A stretch of DNA of 64,000 bases, from NCBI GenBank assembly GCA_030268105.1, contig BSDZ01000078.1, positions 1,302,001 through 1,366,000 on the forward strand, read 5' to 3'. The notes beneath the pieces were generated by a model. The model was not told where the DNA came from. It saw nothing but the letters and a program-made list of their open reading frames with translations, and did no database searches. The translations under genes and the position numbers were made by a program. Positions 29,975-41,592 of this stretch are shown piece by piece (within the stretch, counting starts at the first letter, position 1; the number at the start of each line of letters is the position of its first letter). This stretch comes from Volvox africanus. Its lineage: Eukaryota > Chlorophyta > Chlorophyceae > Chlamydomonadales > Volvocaceae.

Positions 29975-30182
29975 AGCAGAAAATAAACTGGCAATTTCCT
30001 GGCTTAAAAACGGTATATGGGCACTAGCCCTTGCCGGTCTCTATTCAATAGTGTTGGTTATTTTAAGAACGCCGCAACTATCTCAAATGATTAGCGATAA
30101 ATCCATATTTAAATCTTCTTTGATAATCCATGTAAATTTATCGGTATTAGCTTGGTTACTTTCAATTACGGTAAAAGGCTAG
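29967..30182 (+). pseudogene. Heme-copper oxidase subunit I-like protein, N-terminal fragment
   Basis: Starts at an ATG overlapping the comEC stop (ATGATTGA), a typical bacterial operon join. The protein reads MIEAENKLAISWLKNGIWAL, two hydrophobic helices, then IIHVNLSVLAWLLSIT, whose His fits a heme ligand position in this superfamily. After 71 residues it ends where the A+T tract begins. Assignment to the cytochrome oxidase I-like proteins of Rickettsiales rests on recall. Confidence 0.5.
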
Positions 30183-31137
30183 GTAATAAATATTGTAAAA
30201 AAATAATTAATTATATATTAATACTTACGTAATAATAGTATAATACTTATATACGTATAATAAAATATAGTATAATTATATAAATTAATATATTATAATA
30301 AATTAATAGTATATATATAATAAGTAGTAGTAACAAATATTATATATAATATTATAATAAATAATATTATAAATATATTTATACTAATATTAGCTAATAT
30401 TATATAAATATTAGCTAGTATAATTTAATATAATAAGTATATATATAATTATAATTATAATTATAATTATATTAAATAGTAATTATAATTATAATTATAA
30501 TAATAAAGTATATAATATTATATACTTAATATTATTTAATATAATTATATTAATATACTTTAATATACTATATTATAATAATATATTAAGTATAATATAG
30601 TAATACTAATATACTTAGTATATATATACTATTCAATATAATATATTATTAATATTAATTAGTTATTATAATATATAATAATATAATTAATATATATTAA
30701 TAATATTATAATATATATTAATATTATATTATAGTAATATTATATTTATTAATATATATTATATAGTAATATAGTATTAATATATTATTATATTATTATA
30801 TTAATATGTATATATATATTAGTATAATATATTATACTAATATTATATATAATATATTAATATATACAATATTATATATATATTATATTATATTAATATA
30901 TATTACTATATATTAATATAATATAGTAATATTAATATTTATTAATATTAATTATATATTATATTATATATATACTAAACTATATATTATTATTATATAA
31001 TATTATTATAATATTATTAATATTATATTATTAATATATATTCTTATTATATTATAATATATAATTAATATTATATATTATAATTAGTATTATTAATATA
31101 ATATAATATAATATATTAAGTATAATAATAATATATA
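30183..31137. repeat. A+T-only tract, right border of rickettsial block
   Basis: About 950 bp with almost no G or C, composed of ATTA/TATA words and many short palindromes, much like the left border. Ends sharply at GGAAAAGTACCCGTCACCCG. Confidence 0.85.
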
Positions 31138-31222
31138 ATGGAAAAGTACCCGTCACCCGTCACCTTTAATTCCCGCAACCTTAACCGGCACAAATCCAAC
31201 GAACGCCATTTCCGAGCTGAAG

Positions 31223-32068
31223 CTACTTTTGGGGGCAAGGTGATGGCTGCCAGCCGTTACGCACGAACCAGTCACTGCGGCCCCATGATTCCATGTGCTT
31301 GTACCCCACATCTGCCATGAAAGCCCTCACACGTGCCTCCCTTTCAGGCTCCCGACCTATTGCTTCAATCACCATCATGTCCACCTTATAATCCCCAAAA
31401 GGCACAGATTGCAAGACCGATAGCTCACCGCCCTCCACATCCAAGAACATCACGTCAACGTGCCGAACGCCAGAAAGGCTTATAAGCGCGCTGAATGGGT
31501 AGCAAGGCACTGAAGGCGCTTCGTCCTCAGTGTAGGACTGCCAGTTCTTGTGCCACCTATTCTTGAACGAGTCCGACATGAATTCCAGAATGCCGTCTAC
31601 CTCAGGCTGATTCTTCATCGTGTAGTGGACGATCTGGTATTCGGAGCATACGGCGGAGTGGATGGTATTAGCGTTCGGGCGCTTCTTCCACAGTGACTCA
31701 TAGCTGAGGGGATTTCCCTCAATCAGCACGCCGCGCCAACCGAGTTTGTGTTCGAACATGTAGGTGTTGCTGAACCGCTCGCCGTCTAAAGCGCCAAGCT
31801 CCAGGAAGGTCCCGTTTTGGAGGCCGCATAAGTAATTCTGGAAGACACGTATGTCCTCGCCGCTCTGGCTGCGGGAAAATGGCTTCAATTCCTCGATGGG
31901 TATTGAAACATTCACGGTCTTGGCATTCGCAGCCCTGAGCACTCGCCAGTGCGGAAAATGGAAGCGAACCGCAGTGCACCTTGGCGCAAGGACGATAAGT
32001 GACATCAAAAGACTTTCAAGGATTATGAACGCGGAATTTGAAGCTGTTGCTCTGCGGAAGGTTGGCAC
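31223..32068 (-). CDS. FkbM-family methyltransferase, single exon
   Basis: 281 residues. A hydrophobic N-terminal stretch (residues about 12-28) suggests a signal anchor. The SAM-dependent fold is shown by SQSGEDI near 70, GTFLELGALDG (motif I), GWRGVLIEGNP (motif II region), and VMFLDVEGGEL with MMVIEA downstream. It fits the FkbM class, whose members usually O-methylate sugars or lipids; the substrate here is unknown. An intron-free gene is unusual beside the intron-rich neighbours. The A+T tract begins only about 85 bp beyond the stop, so the 3' UTR may be replaced. Confidence 0.8.
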   Translation of the reverse strand: MPTFRRATASNSAFIILESLLMSLIVLAPRCTAVRFHFPHWRVLRAANAKTVNVSIPIEELKPFSRSQSGEDIRVFQNYLCGLQNGTFLELGALDGERFSNTYMFEHKLGWRGVLIEGNPLSYESLWKKRPNANTIHSAVCSEYQIVHYTMKNQPEVDGILEFMSDSFKNRWHKNWQSYTEDEAPSVPCYPFSALISLSGVRHVDVMFLDVEGGELSVLQSVPFGDYKVDMMVIEAIGREPEREARVRAFMADVGYKHMESWGRSDWFVRNGWQPSPCPQK

Positions 32069-33639
32069 TGTTCCTGAGATGTTATAATGTGTCCTGGATA
32101 AACCTGTGATCTATGGAAGCAATAGATATCGCACATATCACATCATAAGTAGGATTTTAGATGAAGATAAATGGCTCTATTTCTTAAAACCGAAAAACCG
32201 AAACCGATGCTACGCATCAATCACTATATATTTGAGTTTTCCTACGGCAGGAGGCGTACTCTTTCTCTTGTGCAGGGGAAAGGCTTGCGTAAAAGCGGCC
32301 CAAATAGCCAGAATTTGATTCTATCCACTTTTATTTCTAATTAGCAATAGATAGCAATCATGTTGTGGCCAATATGCGCCCTACGGCGTCCTACGGCGCA
32401 CGGTTGTCCCGTACGTCCGTTGTACATCGGTTTATTGCCGAACGCCGCAACGTCCCAACGCGAAGCGCCTCAGGGCTCCTGATCTTTAGGATTTGTTTGA
32501 GACTACAATTCTATGTAGGATTTTCTACAACACGATCTCTTTCTTCGTTATTGCGGGCTATGCGTAGCTTAAGCCGGGTTAGCTACGGCGCAGGACCTTA
32601 CGTCCAATGAGTGGTACGACTCGAGGAGGGCGATCCGTGTCCTCAGGTTCGCTATAAGTAGCGCTTGCTGGCTTTATTACTTATCTTGTTTTTGTTGTTC
32701 ACCTCGCGCCCTGCCCTCCCACCCTGGGGTTCGCGTCACCCGCCTGTCGCTCTGCTACGTCATTTCCTTTCCTTTGGTTCGGAACGACCTTTCTTCGGTC
32801 AGGCCGTTAGAGCATAGCCAATCTGTAACAGAAATGGCAATGGCAAAAGTCTCGTAGCAGGAGCTAACTTATTAATATACTAGTCATGGCGCCTCACGCG
32901 CAGGCTTTAGGTGCCATTTACATATATTTTTTATATATTTACATTTAATTATATATAGAAAATAAATCTTTTTGAAAGTCAATCTTGAAATTTTCGTAGC
33001 GAGTACATTTTTCGTCCTCGTTGAAAATGATCCAAGTATCCGACGGGAATTCGCCACAATTCTCACAACGTACGGGACTGTTGAGATGAGCAGTCCATGT
33101 ATAAGAGTATCAGAAGGAAGAAAGAAATATTACCGTCGAGGGCGAGGGCGGGGCGCTTTCCTTTCTAATAGGTGCGACCTACGCCGTACGTGTGCATATG
33201 TGGCTTATGGACCCTAATAGGTTTATATGGATCCGGCCATACCTGGGACGCCGAAGAATCGGCTTAACCCTCTTTGCTGGTTTAGTGGCTTACCTACTCC
33301 GTCCCGACAACTGGAGATTGGTCAGATATTGCCACCGATCGGAATGTTCCCTTAATGTAGTCAAGAGTCTCATCCTCACTTCCACAGCCCATCCTCAAGC
33401 TCCTCCGGAGCTCGTCCTGGATTCCAATGCACATGCATGGATCCAGAGGCTGATGCTGTCTTGGAGATTCCTGCAGAGGTCCATTGCCCATCCACATTTT
33501 GCAGCAAACTGTCAATATTCATATAGATCCAGAGGCCCTCTCCTCTCCGTTGAGAGTAGTCTGCTTATTCCCAGGGTCCATTATTATTATTATGTTTACA
33601 CCACCCCTTAGGATGGCATGTGTTATATGGGGGTAAATT
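32069..33639. other. Intergenic, no gene seen
   Basis: The first part is the likely promoter side of the FkbM gene. A short direct duplication GCCCTACGGCGTCCTACGGCGC lies near 32380-32400. Open frames here are short and unrecognised. Confidence 0.5.
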
Positions 33640-33985
33640 ATGCACCATTGGGTGGAGGGGAGAAGGGGTGGAGGGGCGGACGGGCGGAGGGGTGAAGGAA
33701 AGGAAGGGCGCAGAGACAAAGGAGCGGAGGGATGGAGGGTGGGATGGGCGGATATGCGGAGGGGTGGAGGGGCGTACAAGCAGAGGGGTGTACGCGTGGA
33801 GGGACGCAGGGGTGGAGGGGCAGACGAAGAAAGGGGTGGAGGGGCGGACGGGCGGACTGTTTGAGGGGCGGACGGGCGAAGGAGAGAAGGGGCGGAGGGG
33901 CGGACAGGCAAAGGGGTGCAAGGGTGGACGGTCAGACGGGCGGACTGGCTGAGCGGCGGACGGGTGAAGGGGCAAAGGAGAGGAG
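33640..33985 (+). repeat. G-rich minisatellite
   Basis: Degenerate repeats of GGAGGGGCGGACGGGCGG-like units, almost pyrimidine-free apart from C in CGGAC. Many runs of three or four G on the plus strand make G-quadruplex formation likely. Open frames through it (Pro-rich on the minus strand, Gly-rich on the plus) are composition artefacts. Confidence 0.85.
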
Positions 33986-34035
33986 GCCCTTTCTTATTAT
34001 GGAGTGCAGAACGCCATATTCCATGACATAGGGGT

Positions 34036-34325
34036 CTGTCCCGTGAAAGACCGCAGCATATCGCCCAGCGTGCGATTCATGCACTCCATCGGCCCTTCGG
34101 ATGGTGGATGAATGGCCGTCAAAAGCTGTGTTCACATGCCCAGCAGCTTGCCTAACGCATCCCAGACCTGACTTGTAAATCGTGGACCCCTGCTGCTGTC
34201 CGATATGATTGACTTGGGCACTCCATGCAACCAAACGACGTTATCAAAAATAGCCGTTTGTTCCGCTGCAATCATCATGGTCGTAGGCGCCAGGTGTGTC
34301 ATTTTTGCGAATTGATCGACGAAAA
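34036..34325 (-). pseudogene. Ty3/gypsy integrase core relic
   Basis: On the minus strand it reads MTHLAPTTMMIAAEQTAIFD, then VVWLHGVPKSIISD, then FTSQVWDALGKLLGM, a stop, and CMNRTLGDMLRSF. It aligns residue for residue with the integrase cores of E2 and E3, with lost catalytic context and stops. A much older insertion than the nest at the left. Confidence 0.85.
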
Positions 34326-36674
34326 TGCATAGGGGACAACCCCTATTGGTGGCGCACTGTTATAGGTTGGATTGTGATTACGGGGTCAATAGTGAACCAT
34401 CAGGGGGGTAAGGGTTGACAATGGGGATGATGCCACTCTAGGCACAGCTATCCAGATAGAACCCCTTGATGGACTTGTGAACCCTTCTACAAACTCGGTC
34501 AAATTATCAACTACCGTACTCGATGTGTTGTCTGTAAGGTTTAACGGAACTGACGATGAGTACATATGTGAGCACCGCACCTGAAACCCATATTCCATTT
34601 TTCTCCTGACGAAGCTGATGCTGATGGACGAAATGAAGTGTTGGGCCCTTGATGCAGTCGTCACATGATAGATAGTTTGTTATGAGAGTGGACCACGCAC
34701 CCTAAGCGTGAACCCACAGCCCCTAAGTGGGGGCCTTGTGGTGCGTGATGCTTGAAACCCGCTTTAAGGCCAGTGGGTGGTCCAATTGGTGCTGCCGCAC
34801 CAGCGAACTTCACCCCGGACGAATCCCGGCAGTTTTTGGCTTTTTCCAAAAATGCCCAGAAGGAAGCAGAGGCAGGGATGGCTGGGGAAGGTGGTTCTAG
34901 TGCTCCGAACTGCTTGCACAGGGTTTTGATGAACGAATAGCATGTTGGGATGTCCGTGAGTCCTATTCCATATTAACAATTTTTTAATCAAACTCGCTTT
35001 AATAGAGAGCATATGTAACTTGTGATAAAGCAGTAAACACATTTTTTGTTTCCGAAAAAACTTTCTGTAGGTTCCGGGGATCCGCGCAACGCGTCCTATT
35101 CCATCCGTCTTGCTTCCGGGGGTGCTCCCGGAAAGGAAGTTTGGGGCTCCGATGACCCCAGGAATAAACAGCTGCCCCCTTCAAGAACCCTGTGTCACAC
35201 AGATAGGGACCAAATAATCTGTGAACTCATAGAACCCACTGCACCCTAGCAAGCCCAACAATCAGGTACATGCGCGCACCTGCCATTCCTTTGCCCTCCG
35301 CCCCTCCGGCCTTCCGCCCCTTGCCCACTACCGTCCATCCAGCCCTTTTTCTCTCCGCCCGTCCCTTAGACCACGTTCGGCATCCTCAACTCCATCCGTG
35401 AGCTTCAGGCCCCATGCTTCCTTTGCGTCTGCTGCGGCATTATGTCCTCTGCGGCCCTTGCACTGGTGCTTCAACTGACTTGCCAGCGGTGCCGTCTTGT
35501 CCCGTCCTCTGCGGCCCTTACTCCCATTCGCTTTATCATTCCCTCATCAAATTTCTAGGAAGTCAAGTGTTTCATTTGAGTTGAAAACACGTTTTCAAGG
35601 AAAGGAACGCTTTTCCTGCGAATTAACTCTTGTTTTTGTCAATCGGCAGCGAAGCGACGGTACATTAGACCGTTACATTCTATCGCAGCGTCCACAGTTG
35701 GAGAAAGTTGCATCGTTTTTCATTCTCTGTTCCCCGAATGACAGTATATCTCTAATGTATTCTTTCGGCAATCAGGCGTTTTGGTCGGCTACTGCACAAA
35801 CATGCACAGACAACTCTGACCGACAACTATATATTTTTTGTGTTTCTATTTCTTTCGACAATCAATCATGGCGTCGGGTCAAGCAGGACTGCAACGACCA
35901 TGTACAACCTTTTTACCGCATCTATGCATGGTACAGTGCCCACGGTACGGCCAACACGGTACGGTTCCACGGTACGGTCACCATGGTACGGTCACCAGAC
36001 CCATTTCCAGGCTTAACCCTCAACATGTTTGGGAGTTTTCGGATCCCGGCACGCCCCTCTCATTTCTACCGTTAGCAATTGTCCCTTCTTGCTGTCCGGT
36101 AGGCTAGGCTCCTCTACCGCCTCCGCAGGCCACATACAGCGAGTTGCCCACGCAACATCGTAAGGAAGAAAGCCGCTACGATACCTTGAAAGCGCACTCA
36201 TCTAAAACATACGTGGCCACAAGGCTCAAAACATAAAGTAATAATGGTACAGCACCATACAGGTTTCTGGAAACGGGCAAGTGGCAAGTTTGATTGTCGT
36301 GCGGAAGTCTTAGTTATTGGGTATCGTAATTGAGGACGGCGTGTTTAGCAGTGCTGGTGCGCGCATGCACACGCGGGCACGATGCCGCGTCGCTAATCTG
36401 GAATTGGGTTTGGCTGTAGAACAGCTCCGTCCTCAGCGCAGGCCAAGCCCCTCCAAGGTTGCTCGTCCATTCCAGCAGGACGGCCGGACAGCCGGTAGGA
36501 TGGCTGGCCAGAACAACACCCACAGATACATCGAAGTAATAAGTGCATCGAAACGTTGAAGGTCATCTCTATTTACCGTCATTATCATCATCATGCAATC
36601 CACACCTACAAATGTATGTCGAGGGGTGAGCCCCTCCCTGGGAGGAAATCATTCCACATTCCACATTCCGTGCT
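34326..36674. other. Intergenic, no gene recognised
   Basis: Holds a structured inverted repeat at 34694-34747 and a cluster of GGTACGGT repeats at about 35937-35998. Frames of up to 192 codons (35497-36075) show no domain, lack a convincing start and are not called. Confidence 0.45.
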
Positions 36675-39074
36675 CTATCCCCGGTTCTCCTCCACCGACG
36701 CGGCCGCCGTCACCGCAACTGCCCTCATGGCCGCAACACTGCCCAGCACAGTCTTGGTGTGTTGGTAAACCTGCTCCTTGATGGCCATCAGCAGCGCCGC
36801 CGCCAGGACAGTCTGATACATCTTGAGACGCATGCCCTGGACAGTGGGCGCCCCAGACAGATATATATCTCAAGTATAATTTTGGGTGTCAGGCAAAGCA
36901 TGGCATGGCATGGCCGTACAGTTTGCGCGTTCCAATTCCTATATTTCAACGCGTCACACCCCAACCCCACTAAACATCATCCAAGCTATACTGAACTTCG
37001 TTGATCGATACTGCCCCACAAACATACATGTGTACACACACACACATATATATAAAAATATATATATATATACTTCCAGTTGTGGTTGCGGACACCTTCC
37101 CCGTAAGCTGCAGTTTTAGCTTTGTCGTGGCTTTGCCTCCGTGTCCCCACCTTGAAGAAGGCAGGCAAACCCTCGCGGCGCAAGATGGCCACCATGGCAT
37201 CGAGAACTCCCGAGTAGCGAGCCTCGTGTGCCGTGCTGCTGTTGATAGCCTGCATCACATTAAAGGAGATGTACTTGAAATAAAATCCAACCCTTACCCG
37301 AGCTTCAAAATTTTGCCGGTACAAGAACTGTTACATTATAAATGTCCCACCTGCAACCTGCTCTTAATGAGCAGCATGGGGTAGGTCACCAGCGTTGCTC
37401 CGAGCTTCGCCAGGGCCGTAAGCACGAAGACATCGCCAGTGCCCAATCGCGGCGAGGAACTAGGTTTCCTTCAAAGTAAAACGTGAAACAGAACACACGT
37501 GCCGGGGGAGAGGGGCGAGCCAAAGGGGCGGGTAAGACATGAGATTAAGAAGGCACGCAAGTATGTAAGGCACAGGCAGGGCGAAGACCCAACTCAATCG
37601 TGTGCGGTGACATTGTGTTTCAATACAAAACTTGCCCACCCTTGCGCTTTGGAAGTGCTCGTGTAGCCTCGCCGCAGCTGTAGCAGCTTGGCTGTTAGCC
37701 ATTCATAGAAGATGTACTGCAGCGTGGGATTCGCTACCATGACCAGACCCGGCAGGAGGCCCTGCAATTGCAAGGCAGGAGAAAGAGAGGGAAAAGGAGG
37801 GGGAAAGCGGGTGCCAGGGGTCGTGCAGAAGCAACACCCTGGTCGACGGTGTTGGTGCCCCGATGGGAGGCGCGGCAACCCATGTCGCATGACACCAGTA
37901 TCCAATCGTACGCTAGTTTTCACCTGCACATCCTAATTTCTCCCCGTTCCCCCGCCTTAAATCCTCCGACCCATCATGTGGCAGCAGCGCCCATTTACTC
38001 ACCTTCCAGAACCCACCAGCGCCCCCTTCCTTATACAATTGTACAGCGATCTGCCATGCCGTACGGTCACGCTGCTCCGCGGTGGGCTGCCGCTGCAGCG
38101 CTTGCATCTGCGTGGCAACGACCCACACTGGCGTCGTTGCCAGGACATTGCCACATCCCGCGAGTCCGGCGACGACCAATGAGCCGGCGACACCGATGGC
38201 TTCGGAGCGACTGTCATTAGCTTGGCCAGGAGCAACGGACCCCGTCCGAGCAGCAACTGACCTTTTATGGGCCTTATCGTCCGTTTGTAATTTGTATACA
38301 GCGTCCATTGTATGATGACGCATTAAAAAAATTGCATTCGGCAGAGGAAATGAAGTAAAATAAGAAACGTATCTTTCTGTGTCAAGGCAAGTGGATTTTC
38401 ACCGACATGGATGATGCACTGACGGATTTAGGCCGCATTCTCGACAGGGGCCGTGTCCATACATGGCAGAGAATAAGCTCGGTTTACCGTGAACCCCCTT
38501 GCGAAATATGGTCCGTTAAATAAATAGCCTCAAACAAGAGGTAAACCCACCACAACTGCTTGTCGGAGGGCGGAATAGAGGTAGAAGTACACTGCTTGAC
38601 TTATCGCCGTTGCCGCCAGACACGGTTGCAGTCCGGCGAAAAGGGAACGCCAGCCTCGAGAGACCGAATACTGCAGAGACCAGTAGTGGGTTAAGGATTT
38701 TGGAAGGCTTGCCCATGCATATTGCCAGGCACGGATGTTGACATTCCACGTGAGCTGGCAAACTGAAATTAGAGCTCGACCTCACATAAAGTAGCGAGAA
38801 GGCATATAGGGTCACCCACGCCACCGAGCTCGGAATAACGCTGACCAGCCCCGAAAGTCTTACTGTTATGCGAATGGCTTACTATGGCGAGCTCCCGCAA
38901 CGGTGATGGGAGAAAGGCAAACTTTTGCCGCAGCTCATCCGTGGCAAGCAACTTCCCTTCTGAATGTTCCAACGCCTGCCATGTCGACACAATTAAGAGC
39001 GGGTACGTAGCTGCCAGGGATATGGTCGCACCGACCGCTCCTCCTACAGCTTCCACAGCTGCTTCCGATGCCAT
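36675..39074 (-). CDS. Mitochondrial-carrier-family protein, peroxisomal NAD/adenine-nucleotide type
   Basis: Seven exons on the minus strand: 39074-38883; 38670-38551; about 38290/38218-38003; 37761-37641; 37459-37351; 37249-37151; 36836-36675. The three repeats carry YPLLIVSTWQ, PVWVVATQMQ and YPMLLIKSRLQ in the P-x-x-x-x-[KTS] positions. The last segment (KMYQTVLAAALLMAIKEQVY) and LGATLVTYP are typical of the plant PXN / animal SLC25A17 group, which exchanges NAD, CoA or adenine nucleotides across the peroxisome membrane. The 5' edge of exon 3 and the 3' edge of exon 4 are uncertain in phase; the others join cleanly. Confidence 0.8.
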
Positions 39075-39447
39075 GATTTCTTGTTTCAAATATTAAGGAA
39101 TTTTGTTATCTCCGGCATACAGATGACATGTTCGGGCGTTTCAGGGTGAACATGTACGACGTCTGCTTCCCTTGTCGGTTCGTTGAATGGCTTTTGAAGT
39201 ATCCTCTAAGCTGGCCGAGAGTAAAGTTATCGTACCATACGGATATGACTTTTCCACCTTGTTTCTTTTGAAGAAATTAACTGAGCGACACACAGAATCC
39301 TGGAATTAGCCAGAAGTCGAGGCATTAAAAATTTCACAGGTTAATACTAAACTCGTTAATTGAGCTACAAGTTCCTTATAATAAGGAGTAACCTTCGGCG
39401 ACGCGGGTGGGCGCCCCGCAAGGGGCCCCGCTGCGGCCAAGGACGCG
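39075..39447. promoter_or_regulatory. Shared divergent promoter region
   Basis: About 370 bp separate the start codons of the carrier gene (minus) and TAF9 (plus). No core element is clear enough to mark. Confidence 0.5.
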
Positions 39448-39879
39448 ATGGATGCTTCGCGGGCTGGTGCAATGGCGGCTGACAACTCACAGCCGCAGGA
39501 CGTCGCGACTATCCACCAGCTGCTCCGTTCCATGGGGGTCGATGAGTTTGAGCCTCGTGTCGTCAACCAGCTTATGGACTTCATGTACAAGTACACCACC
39601 GACATTCTCTTGGACGCCGAAGTTTTCAGCGAGCACGCGGGGAGAGCGGCGGGCCACGTCGACTTAAATGGCGTCACGTTAGCAATTCACTCTCGGATGT
39701 CTAGCTACGCCCAGCAACCGCCCCAGGACCGCGTTGCGGAGCTCGCCAAGCTCTACAATGACGTTCCCTTACCGGATATGGTTGTGAAACCTGGCCTGCC
39801 ACTTCCACCGGACGTCAAGCAAGTCACGGCACCCAACTGGCAGTACGACCCAACCCATCAATATCAACAGCAACGGTAA
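39448..39879 (+). CDS. TAF9: TAF9-like TFIID/SAGA histone-fold subunit
   Basis: 143 residues. After a short Ala-rich lead comes the histone fold: VATIHQLLRSMGVDEFEPRV, then QLMDFMYKYTTDILLDAEVF, then VDLNGVTLAIHSRM, about residues 18-88. The conserved tail follows (ELAKLYNDVPLP, then LPPDVKQVTAPNWQY). TAF9 pairs with TAF6 in TFIID and SAGA. Met9 is an alternative start. It ends in a Gln-rich stretch at CGG-TAA; a donor-like GGTAAC overlaps the stop, so a further exon cannot be excluded. Confidence 0.9.
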   Translation: MDASRAGAMAADNSQPQDVATIHQLLRSMGVDEFEPRVVNQLMDFMYKYTTDILLDAEVFSEHAGRAAGHVDLNGVTLAIHSRMSSYAQQPPQDRVAELAKLYNDVPLPDMVVKPGLPLPPDVKQVTAPNWQYDPTHQYQQQR

Positions 39880-41592
39880 CCTCTTTCCATCTCGCTCTTC
39901 TGGGAAATACAAGCTCCCGAGAAATATCTGGGCGAAATTGCATCAGGCATCATAATTTCTTTCACTATCACAGGTCCTGTGAGTCCTGCTGTGGTGACCC
40001 AGATTCCTATATCTGGGAGTTTATTGCACCTTAACCAGGGAACCATCATGGGTTTGTCATCCATCTTAGGGGACCCGGGTTTTGGGATTGGAGATATCTG
40101 GAGTTGGGACTCAGGCAGATCGGGAGAAAATGAAAATGAGAGAAAGCTGGGCAGGAAAAAGCCAGAATATAAAGATTATCTCACAGGAACCCACGGCGCC
40201 TGGCGGAGAGCTCGTTGGGCTCAAGTAAGCGCTCGTGGAGTACACGGTTTGGGTTCATGGTTGGATCCTGGATGGGGGGCACACCTAAAAGGGGGAAGAG
40301 AGAGAACTTTGAGCTTAGCTAGGTATGGCTGACAGAGGCTGGAGCCGCAGCTAGAACGGCCTAGAGCTAGGCCTCGCTGGGCGTCAGGGTGAGCTGGCGA
40401 GGCTAGGTTGTGGAACGGATTGGTTGAATGGCGGACAGCATATGGCCGCTGGTTACTTGACGTGTCCTTGACAGGTGTGCGTGCCTGTGTGCGTGGAAGG
40501 AACAAGCCCACGCGGAATGGAGGTAACGAACATAGCCAGCAAAGCTGGATGCGGGGAGACGGTCCGAGAATCGGTCTCACATCCATTGGAATGCAATTTA
40601 ATTACGACCATGATGATATTAAAATGAGCAGGAAGGGGACCTAGTGCTTTGCCGTTGTCGGCATCTCACGTGTGCGACTGCTGCAGTGCATGTGACATGG
40701 TAAGGCGTCATGGGGGAAGCGGCAGAGGGGCCCGTCTAACTTAAGCTCTCGTCCTAGAGTCGCCATCACGGCGGAAGGTGCCTGCCTGCCTGTCTGGAAG
40801 GAGCGATACAGTCTGTCTGTCTGACTGACTTTCGTACTGGTAATTGGGGGGAACTGTAACATAAGGATATGTGGGTCGAATACCGAGGGAGGTCTCTGTA
40901 ACGCTCTATAATACCGGAGGAAAAACGTCTGCAGTCGTGCATCAGCATGTATCAAGGTGCGTGGCAAGTCCAGTGCCATGTCCCGGCAGAGGTTCCGGAG
41001 CTGAGGCCCTTCGGGATGGCCAATCTTAACTTCACTGGCGACCCTAGCATCAGGATTGACGGATTGAGCTAAACTCAGCCCATTCATGGTAACGCATTTA
41101 CGCAAACGCCTATCTCGTGTGCTTAAGATGTTTGCTCGCACCATGGCTTCCCACCTGAGATGCGCTGCGGGTGGGTTGGCTGTTTGCTGTGATCAGAAAT
41201 GGTTTCGTGTTGGGAAAAGCCGCGCATTTGGGTCGTGCGAAAGTAAGTTTGCGATATTTGTCGCGACCGCTTGACTGCTCGTCGATCCAATATAAGAAAT
41301 ATTCATGCGTCAACGAGATGAAAAGTTCTTTTTGAAAAAAATTGGGTATGGGAACTAATACATAACAATTACGGATTGACGCCAGCCACGCTTTGCACTA
41401 GCCGCATCCGATAAAAGAGCTTCTTGAAGCACCTGTACGGCACCTCCTTAGTCATTCAATCACCGTGAACACGCGGGAACTTTCGCACTAATCGCATATA
41501 ATATAACTACAAGCAGATCAGGAACCATGACTTATTCTTTATATATTTTCTGTGCACGTGCACTGTATCAGAGGTAACAGCAAGGTAGCAGC
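39880..41592. other. Intergenic, no gene recognised
   Basis: Contains scattered short tandem words such as CTGTCTGTCTGACTGACT (about 40812-40829). A 167-codon frame on the minus strand at 40641-41144 has no recognisable domain. Confidence 0.5.

Noticed and set aside
27425..30182. Reading the block as a functional bacterial operon
   Set aside because: Both flanking genes are truncated at the A+T tracts and comEC is frameshifted, so no complete gene is present.
33519..33975. Proline-rich open frames on the minus strand
   Set aside because: They are translations of the G-rich minisatellite; several frames are open at once and none has domain content.
35497..36075. 192-codon open frame
   Set aside because: It starts at TTG, has no recognisable domain or splice context, and runs through the GGTACGGT repeats.
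40641..41144. 167-codon open frame on the minus strand
   Set aside because: No domain, no similarity to known families that I recognise, and no splice or signal features.
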